From Tritrichomonas foetus (lineage: Eukaryota; Parabasalia; Tritrichomonadida; Tritrichomonadidae), in the NCBI GenBank assembly GCA_001839685.1, contig MLAK01000621.1, positions 1 to 59,718 of the forward strand: a DNA stretch of 59,718 nucleotides, written 5' to 3'. The notes beneath the pieces are model-generated. The model was not told where the DNA came from, did no database searches, and saw only the letters and a list, made by a program, of their open reading frames with translations. Both the position numbers and the translations under genes were made by a program. Shown piece by piece: positions 39,583 to 49,318 of this stretch (within the stretch, counting starts at the first letter, position 1; every line of letters begins with the position of its first letter).

Positions 39583-39888
39583 CTTTTTAATTATTGTTAT
39601 TGTTATTACTTGTTAGATGAAAATTGATATAAAATAGAGTGTATAAAAATATTTTGTTATTTATAAATTATTACTTTATCTCTTTTTTCTTTCTCATTAT
39701 AAAACTACACTTTTTATTTCTTTCATGCTGAACATAAAATAGCTTTAAAAATGGCAATGAAACAAAGGGGGAAAAAAATCCTAATGGAAAGAAAAAGTAT
39801 TGTTTTGTTTTTATGGTTTACTTTAATTATAATTATCGTATATCTATCATCTTATAAACGCATGATGATAGTTTTTCTTTTATAAATT
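39583..39888. other. convergent 3' spacer
   Basis: These 306 bases separate the converging ends of the cyclase and SLC13 genes. They are AT-rich, with no recognised feature. Confidence 0.4.
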
Positions 39889-41655
39889 TCATAAATTGAT
39901 ACAGGAATCGGGAATGTAGTGTGTCGATTTAGCCCAGTCTGGGAATGATCCTGCATCGAATACAGGTGGCAAGATAGCCATACACATTCCAATGATTACA
40001 AATAGTGATACAACTGTGAACAACGATCCATGAATGAGGAAATCTGTCATCTTCAATCGTCCGTATCCGTACGCGATGAGGTTTGGCGGTGTTGAGACAG
40101 GAAGAAGGAAACAGCAGGAAGTCATGAAGCAAACAGGGAACATAAGCATGTAAGGATGATACACTCCGGAGTTTGACGCGAAAACGGCCATGATTGGAAT
40201 CAAAATGTTGGCGCATGCAGTATTTGATGCAACTGATCCTAAAATTGCAGCAACAATAAGAATGATTGTGAGGAGTCCGAAAAGTGGTAACTTTGAAAGT
40301 CCTTTCATGCATTCACCAAGCCAGATATCCATTCCTGAGTCTTTGAAACCTTGGTTGAGGCAGAAACCACCGGAGAAGAGGAAAATGATTGTCCATGGGA
40401 TTTTGTTTTGTGTGTAAGTCCAATCTAATAATGGAACCCATTCAATTTCAGGTTTTTCTTTTTGGCTCGCAGGTGGAGGAGTGATAATTTCTGTCTGTTC
40501 TGTTCGTTCTTCGACAAGTTCAGAGTCTTCATCTTCTTCTTGGCGATCAGATATGTCTTCGAGCTCTTCATCATTTTCGCGGTTCTTCCATGGATTTGCT
40601 GGTTTAATTTCGAGATCAATTTCAGCATTTTCCATCTGCTTTTCTTCCTTCTTGGTTGGCTGTGGAACCTGGATGATGAAGAGCAGCATTGAGAGTAAAA
40701 TGGCAACAGTTCCATCAGAGATATATGAAGTACCATCTTCCTTATAAATTGCGTTCGCCCAACCAGTTAATGATTGGAGATCACTTCTGAAGAGCCAAAG
40801 TGCAGCAAGTGCTACAAAGAAAACAACAATCAGCCATTCTGCCATTTTCATCTTTCCAAGTTTTTCGTAGTTTTGACGGAAAACTGTTTCGTCGATATCT
40901 TTCGGAATTTTCAATTTCCTGAGGAAAATGAAAACAAAGTAAAAGTACATAATGATTTCAATTGTCAGTGAAATCGGAAGTGATACAAACATAAATTCAG
41001 TGAAACCGATTTCTTTTCCATTCGGAAATCTTTCTTTTGCAATTTGCGACAAAATCAGGTTTGGCGGAGTTCCGATGAGAGTAATGAATCCACCAACCGA
41101 GCAGGAGTAGGCAATGGCCAAAAACAGACAACGCGCAAATGGGTCAATCATTTCAGGATCGCCGGTGATTTCTTCAAGCTTGGTAATGATGGCAACAGCA
41201 TTGGGCATCATTGTGAGGGCCGTGGCTGTGTTGGAGATCCACATTCCGAGGAAAGTCGTGACTAGCATCATTCCGAGTAATAATAGCCATGGTCTTAATC
41301 CGAAAATTAGAACTGTTTTGATAGCAATACGAGAATGTAAATTCCAGCGGACCATTGCAATTGAGAAAATAAAACCGCCCAAGAAGACCATTGATGTATC
41401 CGACCACATGGTGCTTGCGACAACTTTGGCCTTCGTGACGTGGAAAAGAGGGAGAAGAAATACTGGGAAGAATGCGGTAATGACGATGGGAATTGGTTCG
41501 AACACCCAGAAAAGGGCTGTCAATAATGTAATTCCGAGACATGGAGATGCTTGCGGGTATTTTTCATCGAGAATAATTAACTTAAAGCAAAATGGAATGG
41601 CGATTGCTATGGGGATGAGAAATTCGAGCCACCAAACAACCCTTTTACAGCGCAT
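39889..41655 (-). CDS. SLC13/DASS-family anion (dicarboxylate or sulfate) transporter
   Basis: This 588-residue protein has about 11-12 membrane helices and the paired hallmarks of the divalent anion/sodium symporter family. Two Ser-Asn-Thr motifs, WISNTATALTM and ASNTACANIL, form the sodium and substrate sites. Two re-entrant loop motifs are present, GTPPNLIL and STPPNLIAYG. A long acidic cytosolic insert rich in Glu (about residues 330-400) separates the two halves. It probably imports dicarboxylates, citrate or sulfate at the plasma membrane; the substrate cannot be read from sequence. The ATG at 41655 gives a short basic N-terminus followed at once by helix 1. Long antisense frames over this gene are shadows of its codon pattern. 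Confidence 0.9.
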   Translation of the reverse strand: MRCKRVVWWLEFLIPIAIAIPFCFKLIILDEKYPQASPCLGITLLTALFWVFEPIPIVITAFFPVFLLPLFHVTKAKVVASTMWSDTSMVFLGGFIFSIAMVRWNLHSRIAIKTVLIFGLRPWLLLLGMMLVTTFLGMWISNTATALTMMPNAVAIITKLEEITGDPEMIDPFARCLFLAIAYSCSVGGFITLIGTPPNLILSQIAKERFPNGKEIGFTEFMFVSLPISLTIEIIMYFYFVFIFLRKLKIPKDIDETVFRQNYEKLGKMKMAEWLIVVFFVALAALWLFRSDLQSLTGWANAIYKEDGTSYISDGTVAILLSMLLFIIQVPQPTKKEEKQMENAEIDLEIKPANPWKNRENDEELEDISDRQEEDEDSELVEERTEQTEIITPPPASQKEKPEIEWVPLLDWTYTQNKIPWTIIFLFSGGFCLNQGFKDSGMDIWLGECMKGLSKLPLFGLLTIILIVAAILGSVASNTACANILIPIMAVFASNSGVYHPYMLMFPVCFMTSCCFLLPVSTPPNLIAYGYGRLKMTDFLIHGSLFTVVSLFVIIGMCMAILPPVFDAGSFPDWAKSTHYIPDSCINL

Positions 41656-43553
41656 GATGAGCCTGGAAAAATTGAATTATATTTTCAGAAGTTTATACAG
41701 AAAAATCGATGAAATAAAAGGTTTCTGAGAATTAATTAAAATAAAATAAAATTCTGATGAAATATGAATATTTGTTCACATTGAAATTTCACTGTTGATT
41801 GATGTAAATTTTCTAAACATCGCGTATGAAAAAGCTGTAAGAATTGTTATTTTGAATATGGTAGAAAGTCACATTATACTCAAAACTTCACTATCGTCGT
41901 TAATCTTTAACTTTTTATTCGATCAACTGCTTATTTTTGAATGTGCTTTGTGAAAATTCTATTGTTTTTGAAAAATTCCGTTGAAATTTTCTAGGGATCA
42001 AAGAAATTTTATTGAAACAACCCATGTGTAAAGTAACTTCATTCATCTAAATATCTTTAAATCACTTAAATGTAGACAATCTCAGTTTTTTATTTTCCAC
42101 AATCAGTATTGAAAATAATTGAATGATGTATTGAATTTGGTCCAAAATCATTCGTTTCTTGGTCTAAAATCACTTTTTGGGAGTTTATTGGCATGCGAAT
42201 GATTAAAAACTCAAATTATATTCAATTCTCCTGGGTTGAGTCTTGTTTGGAGGCTTAATATACATTTTTTTCAAATTATAGAAAATAAAGTGAAACAGGA
42301 TTTCCTTTGAGGAAAATAATATTTATACATTTTTTTATCTACTTTTTGCACGATTTACTCATGATTTATTTTTATATTATTTTTCAACGAATTTATCGAT
42401 TCAACTCTAGATTTAATGTGCATTCTATATTTCAATGTTATTCTTTCGCACAAAAATTAAAAATATAACGGAGAAAAGAATATATTATCTAAACAATTTA
42501 TTTTTAGATATGATCTTAAAATTCAATCGTAATCCAGTAATTCAATGGTCTCACAAAAAAAGCGAAAAAAAGTTTTTGTAATATCTCCTATTTTCCCGAA
42601 TAATCGACCGCAAAATCACACTATAGAAGATAAAAATGATTTATATTATAGAATAAAGTTTTTGATTTTTGGTTATTTTTTTGTCTATCTGAATGAATGA
42701 CATCCACAAATTTCAAACAGAAATTTCTTCCAAATTCTTGATTTAATATGATTTCTAAAAGCTAAATTGATTGATTCTTGGCGTTATTTATAGATATTAG
42801 TTATTTATTTACATTGCTGATAAAAGATCACATTGAGGATTTGTCCCTAAATCACTACTCTACTCTTTTTCATTTTTAAAATTAACTCATGGTGTAATGA
42901 ACTAGAATAAATCTAATTTCGATAAAATTTAAATTTTATTTTTACTCATGGCTTGTTTACACTTTTTCTAATTATTTGATCAAATAGTGAGTAAATTTCC
43001 TCAGAAGAAAGACTCTATGCATTTTTCACAAAAGTAAAGTGTGACCAGCTTTACAATGAACACTTTTCGATAATTTGACTTTTCATTTTTCAGTAACTTT
43101 TTCCATACATGTTCACGCTATAACTGGTCACAATTGAGTTTTCTATTTGGAAAAAAAATAATTTCTTACATTGGGAAAAAAATGGGGAGATATTACTGAG
43201 TCAATATTTTATTAAAGCACTTATTTTTGTGATTCGCAAGTTCATGGTATTAACGTTAAAACAAAATTTATTTTTTTAAGGGATTAAATATGGTATTTTT
43301 TAATTGTGTTCTCAATCTTACTCACATTCTAAATAATTCTTAGAATAGTCTATATTTCAACGACAAAATGCTATCGAATTTTTGCCACAAGGATAAAAAT
43401 GAATCGATAAGAATTTACATATTGGTTAAACGAAACAATTCAATTCACTTTTTATCTGTGATTTCTTTTAACAAATAAAGAAAATTAATAGAAAAATACA
43501 TTTTCATGTAGATATATATATAAAATGATTATTTTCTCACAATATAATAACAT
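41656..43553. other. 1.9-kb non-coding interval
   Basis: I see no protein gene, tRNA or transposon end in this AT-rich stretch. GTGACCAG at 43041-43048 and its reverse complement CTGGTCAC at 43134-43141 form a spaced inverted pair around the GGTCA core also seen at other promoters. The rest is plain spacer. Confidence 0.4.
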
Positions 43554-45719
43554 TTATTTTCCACTCCGCGATGTTTTCGTTGGTGTTCTGATTGCACGAA
43601 GGTTAACTTTCGGGAACTTTGTAATTGGTTTCAAAACTAATCTTGAAACTGTAGATTTCTTTCTATATTGATCCATTTTCAATTGAGATCTTGGAGACAG
43701 CATTCCGCTTGCATCAGATGTTCTTGAACGCATTTTGACAGCAAGTTCAGCATCTGCCCATTTATTACTTTTTCCTATTTTTGACTTCTGATATTCAATT
43801 TTCACGAATCGTATTTCAATTACATGTATCTCTTCATCTCGTTTCTTTTCTAAATTTGCGATTTTTTGTTCAGCTTTTTGCAAAAGTTGAACTTGTTCAA
43901 TTTGATGTCTTTTCATTATTTGGATTCTTCCAAAAATTGCCTCGCGTTCAGCAATTTCTTGTTGTTTTAATTTTTCATCTTTTTCACACATTTCCGCGTA
44001 TTTTTTGGTATTTTCAGCATCATTAAACATTTTTGTGAGCAACATTTTCTTTTCTTTTGTTCGGATTTCTAAAAGCTGGGGTGATTGTTTCGTAAAAGGC
44101 CTCAAAGTAGCTTCATCTTGCCATTTCATATCATATTCATCGAGTTCTCTTTCTTGTTTTTCTTTCAATTCGTCAAGTTTCACTTTTTCTTCATTACGTG
44201 CATCATTTATGATATTTTTCCACTTTTCCTTACATTCAGAAAGTTGATTTTTAACCGTATTTATTTGTTCATTAATTACTTGAAGATCTTTCTCCATTTT
44301 TTCTTGGTTCTCAGTTTCAATACAACGATCGTAGAATTTTTTGTTAAGTTGCTGATATTTATCCGCTGCACCATAATCACCATTCATGACTGAGTCGATA
44401 CTCAATCTTTGAATGTATTGCATCAAACCTGGCCGGTCGTATAAAGGAGGCACCGTACCTCTATTTGTGAATGATCGAAGTTCACTTTCATGACGTGGTG
44501 TTGCAGGATCTTCAACAAACATTCCGCCAGTTGGCATCAAAAAAGTTGCATTTCCTGCTGTTCGACTTTTCGAATAAGAACTTCTGGTATTTCTTTTATT
44601 TTTATTCGTACTATTACTTTTATTAGTTTTTGTTTTATCTTTTGATGTTGAAACAATTGGTGATGTTAAAAGTAATGGTTTACTTTTTGGAGATTGATTT
44701 GGGCTATTCAAACTTTCCTGTTTATTCTGATACTGACTTTGATTTTTATTGTTTTCGATTGATTGATTTGAATCATCAAGTGATTTGAATGAACTTTGAG
44801 AACCTAGTTCAGTTTTTTCTTTCCTGAATGCGAGCTGGTTTTCCTTTTCCAGTTCTTGGACTGGATGGGAAGAAGAAGACATTTCGGCGAGTTCTTTAAC
44901 ACTACGCTCAGAAAATGACGACTCTGAAAAAGTCGATGAAATAACACTAGAATGCCCTCGAAAATGACCATTTGTTTGACCAGCTTGCATAGTGATAATA
45001 TCAATGTCTTTTTGAGAGTGAGAAACGGTTTGTTGTATATCTTTTGTGATTTTGCCATCAGAGCGTGTAGAAACTGGTCCAGAATGTGCTTCACCATTTT
45101 GGTCATCACAAAAAATCCGATTTGTCATTGATTCAATTTGTTTACTCAAATCATTATCTAAAGCCGGCATATCTTCCGCTATATTTTCTTTATTATGATC
45201 ATCATCAGTTATATTTTCTTGAATATTATTTTCAGTTTTATCATCTGTGTTTAAAGCCGTTTCGTGTGGGGGCACTTCTGGATTTGATTCTTCATTTTGA
45301 TTATTTGGTATATCTGATGCTTTATTTTGAGGATTTGGTGAATCGTTTTGGGGATTTATAATTTGGGGATTTTGCTGGTTTGTTTTTGTCTGATTTTCGT
45401 CTTTATTTTCTGTTGGGCCGAGAAGGCTATCGGCGATCTGTTTGGCTGCTTCATTTGCCAAATTTTCAGATTGTGTTTCAGGATTGTCTGACGGCACATT
45501 ATCAAAAGTATCGTCTTCGTTTTTAGATTCGGAATTTCCATCGTTTTCGTTTGGTAAGCTGATTATTTCTTGTGGATTTTGAACAGAATTAATATTAGAT
45601 GCTTGTTTATTTGAAGAATTTGCCAAATTTTCGTTCTCTGTATTTTCTTTGGAATCTATGAATGAAGTTCCGTTAAGTGTTCCTGTTGAAGCACTTACAG
45701 ATCCTTCATCCTCTTCCAT
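43554..45719 (-). CDS. disordered N-terminus plus coiled-coil protein, unknown function
   Basis: The frame reaches one codon further to a GTG, but the ATG at 45719 gives 721 residues. The first 400 residues are disordered and rich in Asn, Gln, Ser, Glu and Asp. A short conserved-looking block with FTNRGTVPPLYDRPGLMQYI precedes a long coiled coil at about 455-660, very rich in Glu, Lys and Gln. The tail is basic and Ser/Thr-rich (from SRTSDASGMLSPRSQLK onward), with possible phosphorylation sites. No membrane segment is seen. Coiled-coil proteins of this type are numerous in trichomonads and often belong to the cytoskeleton, but I do not recognise this one. Its promoter carries a large inverted repeat (45786-45846). 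Confidence 0.7.
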   Translation of the reverse strand: MEEDEGSVSASTGTLNGTSFIDSKENTENENLANSSNKQASNINSVQNPQEIISLPNENDGNSESKNEDDTFDNVPSDNPETQSENLANEAAKQIADSLLGPTENKDENQTKTNQQNPQIINPQNDSPNPQNKASDIPNNQNEESNPEVPPHETALNTDDKTENNIQENITDDDHNKENIAEDMPALDNDLSKQIESMTNRIFCDDQNGEAHSGPVSTRSDGKITKDIQQTVSHSQKDIDIITMQAGQTNGHFRGHSSVISSTFSESSFSERSVKELAEMSSSSHPVQELEKENQLAFRKEKTELGSQSSFKSLDDSNQSIENNKNQSQYQNKQESLNSPNQSPKSKPLLLTSPIVSTSKDKTKTNKSNSTNKNKRNTRSSYSKSRTAGNATFLMPTGGMFVEDPATPRHESELRSFTNRGTVPPLYDRPGLMQYIQRLSIDSVMNGDYGAADKYQQLNKKFYDRCIETENQEKMEKDLQVINEQINTVKNQLSECKEKWKNIINDARNEEKVKLDELKEKQERELDEYDMKWQDEATLRPFTKQSPQLLEIRTKEKKMLLTKMFNDAENTKKYAEMCEKDEKLKQQEIAEREAIFGRIQIMKRHQIEQVQLLQKAEQKIANLEKKRDEEIHVIEIRFVKIEYQKSKIGKSNKWADAELAVKMRSRTSDASGMLSPRSQLKMDQYRKKSTVSRLVLKPITKFPKVNLRAIRTPTKTSRSGK

Positions 45720-46232
45720 CACAACGGATTTTTGTTTTGAATAGTTTATTTTTCATTAATGAATCATGATTTTTCCAAACTCCTTCTTTTTCCGTGCTTA
45801 TATGGTCAAAAATTCTAAGGGAAAGACCATATAAATACGGAAAAAGTTTTAAGTTGTGAACATCAATTTTTATAATTATCTCACAAAGTAAAGAGCCTTT
45901 AGACTTTCATTTATGAAGATAATGAATAACAAAATATCATTACATACATGTAAGGGAGTTCTAACCAAAATTTCTACTTAAAATGATGAATGAATTGTTA
46001 AAAATAGCATTCTTCTGTTAAAATTGTGTGAATACATCAAATTATCAATATTTTTGTTTGAAATGAATGTTATTTATATAAAACAAAAAATACAATATAT
46101 TTTCGAAAATAAATTGTTAGAATAATATCGTTTTAAAAAATAGTAGCGCAATTCTATTCAACAAGCTTATCTAAGTATACACTATCATAATTCATACAAG
46201 AATTACAAAAATAAAAATCCAAAATAAAAATT
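45720..46232. other. intergenic between two minus-strand genes
   Basis: Apart from the inverted repeat at 45786-45846 there is only AT-rich spacer, including the T/A-rich 3' flank of the NUS1-like gene at about 46060-46232. No small gene or RNA is recognised. Confidence 0.4.
45786..45846. promoter_or_regulatory. 22-bp inverted repeat with TATATGGTC core upstream of the coiled-coil gene
   Basis: CTTTTTCCGTGCTTATATGGTC (positions 45786-45807) is matched by the reverse complement of 45825-45846 at 20 of 22 bases, with 17 bases between. The inner 10 bases, TTATATGGTC and GACCATATAA, are perfect. It lies 67-127 bases before the start codon on the minus strand. A dimeric DNA-binding protein site or a hairpin is possible. 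The GGTCA core recurs near other genes in this window. Confidence 0.55.
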
Positions 46233-46820
46233 TCATTTTCCAAACCGTTGTTCAGCATGGCCAAATTCTTTAAATGCCTCCATCATTACTAAAGGCGACA
46301 TATTCGAAATTGGCCCGGCAAAATATAAAGTTGCTAAATCGAGAGTCCAAGTGAAGAAATTGCATAGTTTTGGATAGCGTGTGAAGAAAATAACGAGATC
46401 TAAGGGATCTTTAAACGGTTGGGACGTTTCAGCGAGTGGAACCTTTCGTTTCATGACATCGTAAAATATCTCCTCGTTTTGCGATGCTGTAAAAATGGTC
46501 ACTTTATCTGATGATATATTTAGCGATTTTGGAGATTCTGTAAAGAAAAGAACGATGTTTTTTATCATCGATTGATTCAATAGAAAATTAACCGAATCAA
46601 TAATTTTTTGATTACTTGAAGGTGAATATTCGTCGATAACGAGGGCTACACTTATTGGAGATTTGACATTTTGTGAAATTTTTCGGTATTTATCTGTAAT
46701 TAGTTTGCTATCTGTGAAAAATATTTTAATTTGTTCAACAACAAATGAAATATATGATGTAATAAGCACTATGGCATGCCACAAAAATAAAATGATCCGC
46801 CGCAAGAAGTACAAATTCAT
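46233..46820 (-). CDS. NUS1: Nus1/NgBR-like subunit of the dehydrodolichyl diphosphate synthase complex
   Basis: The ATG at 46820 gives 195 residues; the codon before it is TTG. An N-terminal membrane helix (about residues 5-35) is followed by a cis-prenyltransferase-like fold. The C-terminal part reads DPLDLVIFFTRYP, then a tryptophan-containing segment, then FKEFGHAEQRFGK at the very end. The final R-x-G motif is the hallmark of Nus1/NgBR, where it completes the active site of the partner Rer2/DHDDS subunit. The catalytic Asp of canonical cis-prenyltransferases is replaced, as expected for the regulatory subunit. It acts at the endoplasmic reticulum in dolichol synthesis for N-glycosylation. 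The small size (human NgBR is 293 residues) is explained by a shorter N-terminal region. It is divergent from the SNAPC1-like gene. Confidence 0.78.
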   Translation of the reverse strand: MNLYFLRRIILFLWHAIVLITSYISFVVEQIKIFFTDSKLITDKYRKISQNVKSPISVALVIDEYSPSSNQKIIDSVNFLLNQSMIKNIVLFFTESPKSLNISSDKVTIFTASQNEEIFYDVMKRKVPLAETSQPFKDPLDLVIFFTRYPKLCNFFTWTLDLATLYFAGPISNMSPLVMMEAFKEFGHAEQRFGK

Positions 46821-47116
46821 CAAAATATGTTTGGAATTTGGCCGACGATTAAAAAAGATTCAATTCATCTACATCGTTTCATTAACCAAATAAGCTTTTA
46901 CTTCGATACTTACTTGATAAAAGTTAAATATTATCATGCTTTGATGTTTACTTTTAGTTATATTAATATATTGTATAATATAAATCATTAACCGATATTT
47001 TCATTGGAATTAGAAAATTATAGCATTATTTTATGGTGATCAGTTCTTTTTATTCAAAAGCAATATTGTTGATGTTGTTAAGCATTAGAAATGGCATAAT
47101 AAAGTTATATTTTTTA

Positions 47117-47752
47117 ATGTCATCTCCATCTCTGAAGCCAATTTCGAAACACTTGAGTATTGTTCAGCAGCAAATGAAACTTTTCGTTGAGAAGGGATGG
47201 GATACTTATGAAAGTTTTGCTGATATTTGGGGAAATAATCAATCCACAAAAATTCATAAATATGTATCACCAAGACCTTTACTTTTTGGTTATTATCAAG
47301 CTGCTTACTCAACATTTCTAGGATATTGTTCTCCAGAAAAGACTAATATTGAAAAGAAAGGAGGGCTTTTTGGATTATATTTAACATATTCTACACAATC
47401 AGCTGCTGAGCCATCACCAATTTTATTATCACCAGCAGAATTTAGTTGGCTAAAAGATATTGCACGAGAATTTAAAGATTGCTTATCAATTTTTAGTTAT
47501 CTAATTAGAAATAATGGATTTGTTTTTGTTCCTCATCAAACAGCAATTTTTACAAAAATTGCTACTAATCCACCATCTTTTATGATTGATGAACAAGTTT
47601 TACTTGATGATGCTTTCAAAAGACTCATGAAAATTTACAATGAAAAAAACAATGATGATAATGATATAAATGAAGAAGAAGAGGAAGAAAATTTCAAAGA
47701 AATTCAAAAGCGATATGCTGATCTCATTGAAGAAATAGGTAATACTCAATAA
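47117..47752 (+). CDS. SNAPC1-like subunit of the snRNA-activating protein complex
   Basis: From the ATG at 47117 the protein has 211 residues; an upstream in-frame ATG at 47033 would add 28 hydrophobic residues that look out of place. The core follows the SNAPC1 (SNAP43) pattern. It starts with a helix containing YESFADIW, followed by PLLFGYYQAAYSTFLGYCSP and the strongly conserved-looking GGLFGLYLTYSTQ. A tryptophan helix follows (EFSWLKDIAREFKDC), and a segment ending in VFVPHQTAIFTKI. SNAPC1 helps recruit RNA polymerase II or III to snRNA promoters. The C-terminal 40 residues are acidic with a run of Glu. No membrane segment remains with the later start. The assignment is from pattern memory. 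Confidence 0.6.
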   Translation: MSSPSLKPISKHLSIVQQQMKLFVEKGWDTYESFADIWGNNQSTKIHKYVSPRPLLFGYYQAAYSTFLGYCSPEKTNIEKKGGLFGLYLTYSTQSAAEPSPILLSPAEFSWLKDIAREFKDCLSIFSYLIRNNGFVFVPHQTAIFTKIATNPPSFMIDEQVLLDDAFKRLMKIYNEKNNDDNDINEEEEEENFKEIQKRYADLIEEIGNTQ

Positions 47753-47862
47753 ATTCAGGAGATCTCCTCAAATCATTACATCAAATAAATGATCTCATCA
47801 TGCTTTGATATTGAACAACAGACATGTTATATAAAATGACTATGCAATAAAAATGATTATAA

Positions 47863-49065
47863 ATGATATGTGAAGTGAAAATGAATGGGCGAAAAAATTT
47901 TGAAATGCTATTAAATCACACTATCCTTTCACTTACCCTTTCTGGAATTTTATCATCGCCTTTACTTGCAGGAAAATCAAGCGTCAGCCTTCTTCGATCT
48001 TCTTTTTCACATTCGTTTAGTCATGTTTCCTACAATACTTTGCATAAATTAAATATTGGTGCTTGTTCATTCCACCAATTTCGAAAGTCGGTTGTTTTCA
48101 CAGAAGGAGTTCCCTGGAATTTCACGGGCTATCAAAAAGGACGTATGAAGGTCCAGCCAGAAGGAAATGAAGTCATCGAAATTTGGGATGCTTTTTTCGA
48201 AGATTGTATTGTCGAAGAACGTGGCGCAGCAATTTTCCATTACATTCCAGCTTGGTCAGGTACCTGTAATGTCACTCGTTCGTCATTTATTCGATGCCAA
48301 ACTGAAGATCAAGGTGGAGCCATTTTCTTTGTTGGTCACGATTTCTTAATGGACTCATGCTTTGGATTCAATTGTTCAGCCATCTTTGGCCAGTTCATTT
48401 ATACATTTTTATATGAATATGAAAGCCAAATGAATGCAGTAAACTATACTTCTACTCTCTACTGCTCAATGGACAATGAAACCGGTAAAGATAGTGGACT
48501 CAAACTATGGTACGGTTCTCCAAAAGTCTTCGAACTCAACACAACTCGAAACTACGTTGCTTGGGAATCAGCCGCCGTTTATCTTCATTCTAGTGATATC
48601 AGTAACACTAGTGTGTACTTCTGCACATTTAGTTCATGTAGTGGATCTTCTATGATTCATGCCAAACTTCAAGTAAAAGCCGACTTCCACTGTTGCTCCT
48701 ATATCAACAATACTCTCACTGATAACGACGTTGGACACATAGATTTCGAAAATCATGTCGAAATGTACAAATGCGTCTTTTTGCAGAACCATGGCGACAG
48801 GCTTTTCTTCCAACGCAATAATGGAACCCTGCTCCTTACAAAATGCAAGTTTGACGTCCCAGACGGGAAATGGATCGGTGTAACAGCTGAAGAATGCAAA
48901 TTTGATTTAGAAAAACCAAAGACACCATGCAATGATCATCTCAGCACCTTTGGAATTGAAGGAAATGAATTATGTCCGAACCAACAAGACAAGAAAGATT
49001 TGCTTCTCGGATTATTTGACTACAGGAGGCTGTACCTCGATGGTCTACCAAAGAAGAAGAAATAA
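47863..49065 (+). CDS. surface or secreted parallel beta-helix protein (Pmp-like)
   Basis: This 400-residue protein carries a hydrophobic N-terminal segment at about residues 14-36 (ending SSPLLA), compatible with a signal peptide if translation starts at the first or second Met. Beta-helix coils follow, with F-x-x-C-x-[FV] repeats such as IWDAFFEDCIV, VTRSSFIRCQ, VYFCTFSSC and LLTKCKFDV, and Pmp-like turns RGAAIFHY and QGGAIFFVG. Cys and Asn-linked glycosylation sequons are frequent. The C-terminus is short and basic (LPKKKK), with no membrane helix. The closest relative in the window is the protein at 28936-30027. A role at the cell surface, perhaps in adhesion, is inferred from the family only. 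Confidence 0.7.
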   Translation: MICEVKMNGRKNFEMLLNHTILSLTLSGILSSPLLAGKSSVSLLRSSFSHSFSHVSYNTLHKLNIGACSFHQFRKSVVFTEGVPWNFTGYQKGRMKVQPEGNEVIEIWDAFFEDCIVEERGAAIFHYIPAWSGTCNVTRSSFIRCQTEDQGGAIFFVGHDFLMDSCFGFNCSAIFGQFIYTFLYEYESQMNAVNYTSTLYCSMDNETGKDSGLKLWYGSPKVFELNTTRNYVAWESAAVYLHSSDISNTSVYFCTFSSCSGSSMIHAKLQVKADFHCCSYINNTLTDNDVGHIDFENHVEMYKCVFLQNHGDRLFFQRNNGTLLLTKCKFDVPDGKWIGVTAEECKFDLEKPKTPCNDHLSTFGIEGNELCPNQQDKKDLLLGLFDYRRLYLDGLPKKKK

Positions 49066-49318
49066 TTTCCTTTCTCAGATTGATATAAACGAATGTAATA
49101 AAAACCCAATATTTTCTTTTATTTCTTTATATCATGTTGTATGACTTAATGACCTCATGATAGCAATTTTATCATGATTTGTTTCATTCGGCATGTTATT
49201 TTATTAACTTTATCATATCATATTAACGCGCCCAAAACAGCTTCATTGAAAGAAGAATGATTCATTGAAAGACATAGAGAGCAGAAGTTATGAATTATTT
49301 TAGAGTTTATTTTAAAAT

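Noticed and set aside
41114..41728. 204-codon plus-strand frame opposite the SLC13 gene
   Set aside because: The minus-strand gene has clear family motifs throughout; this frame is a codon-pattern shadow.
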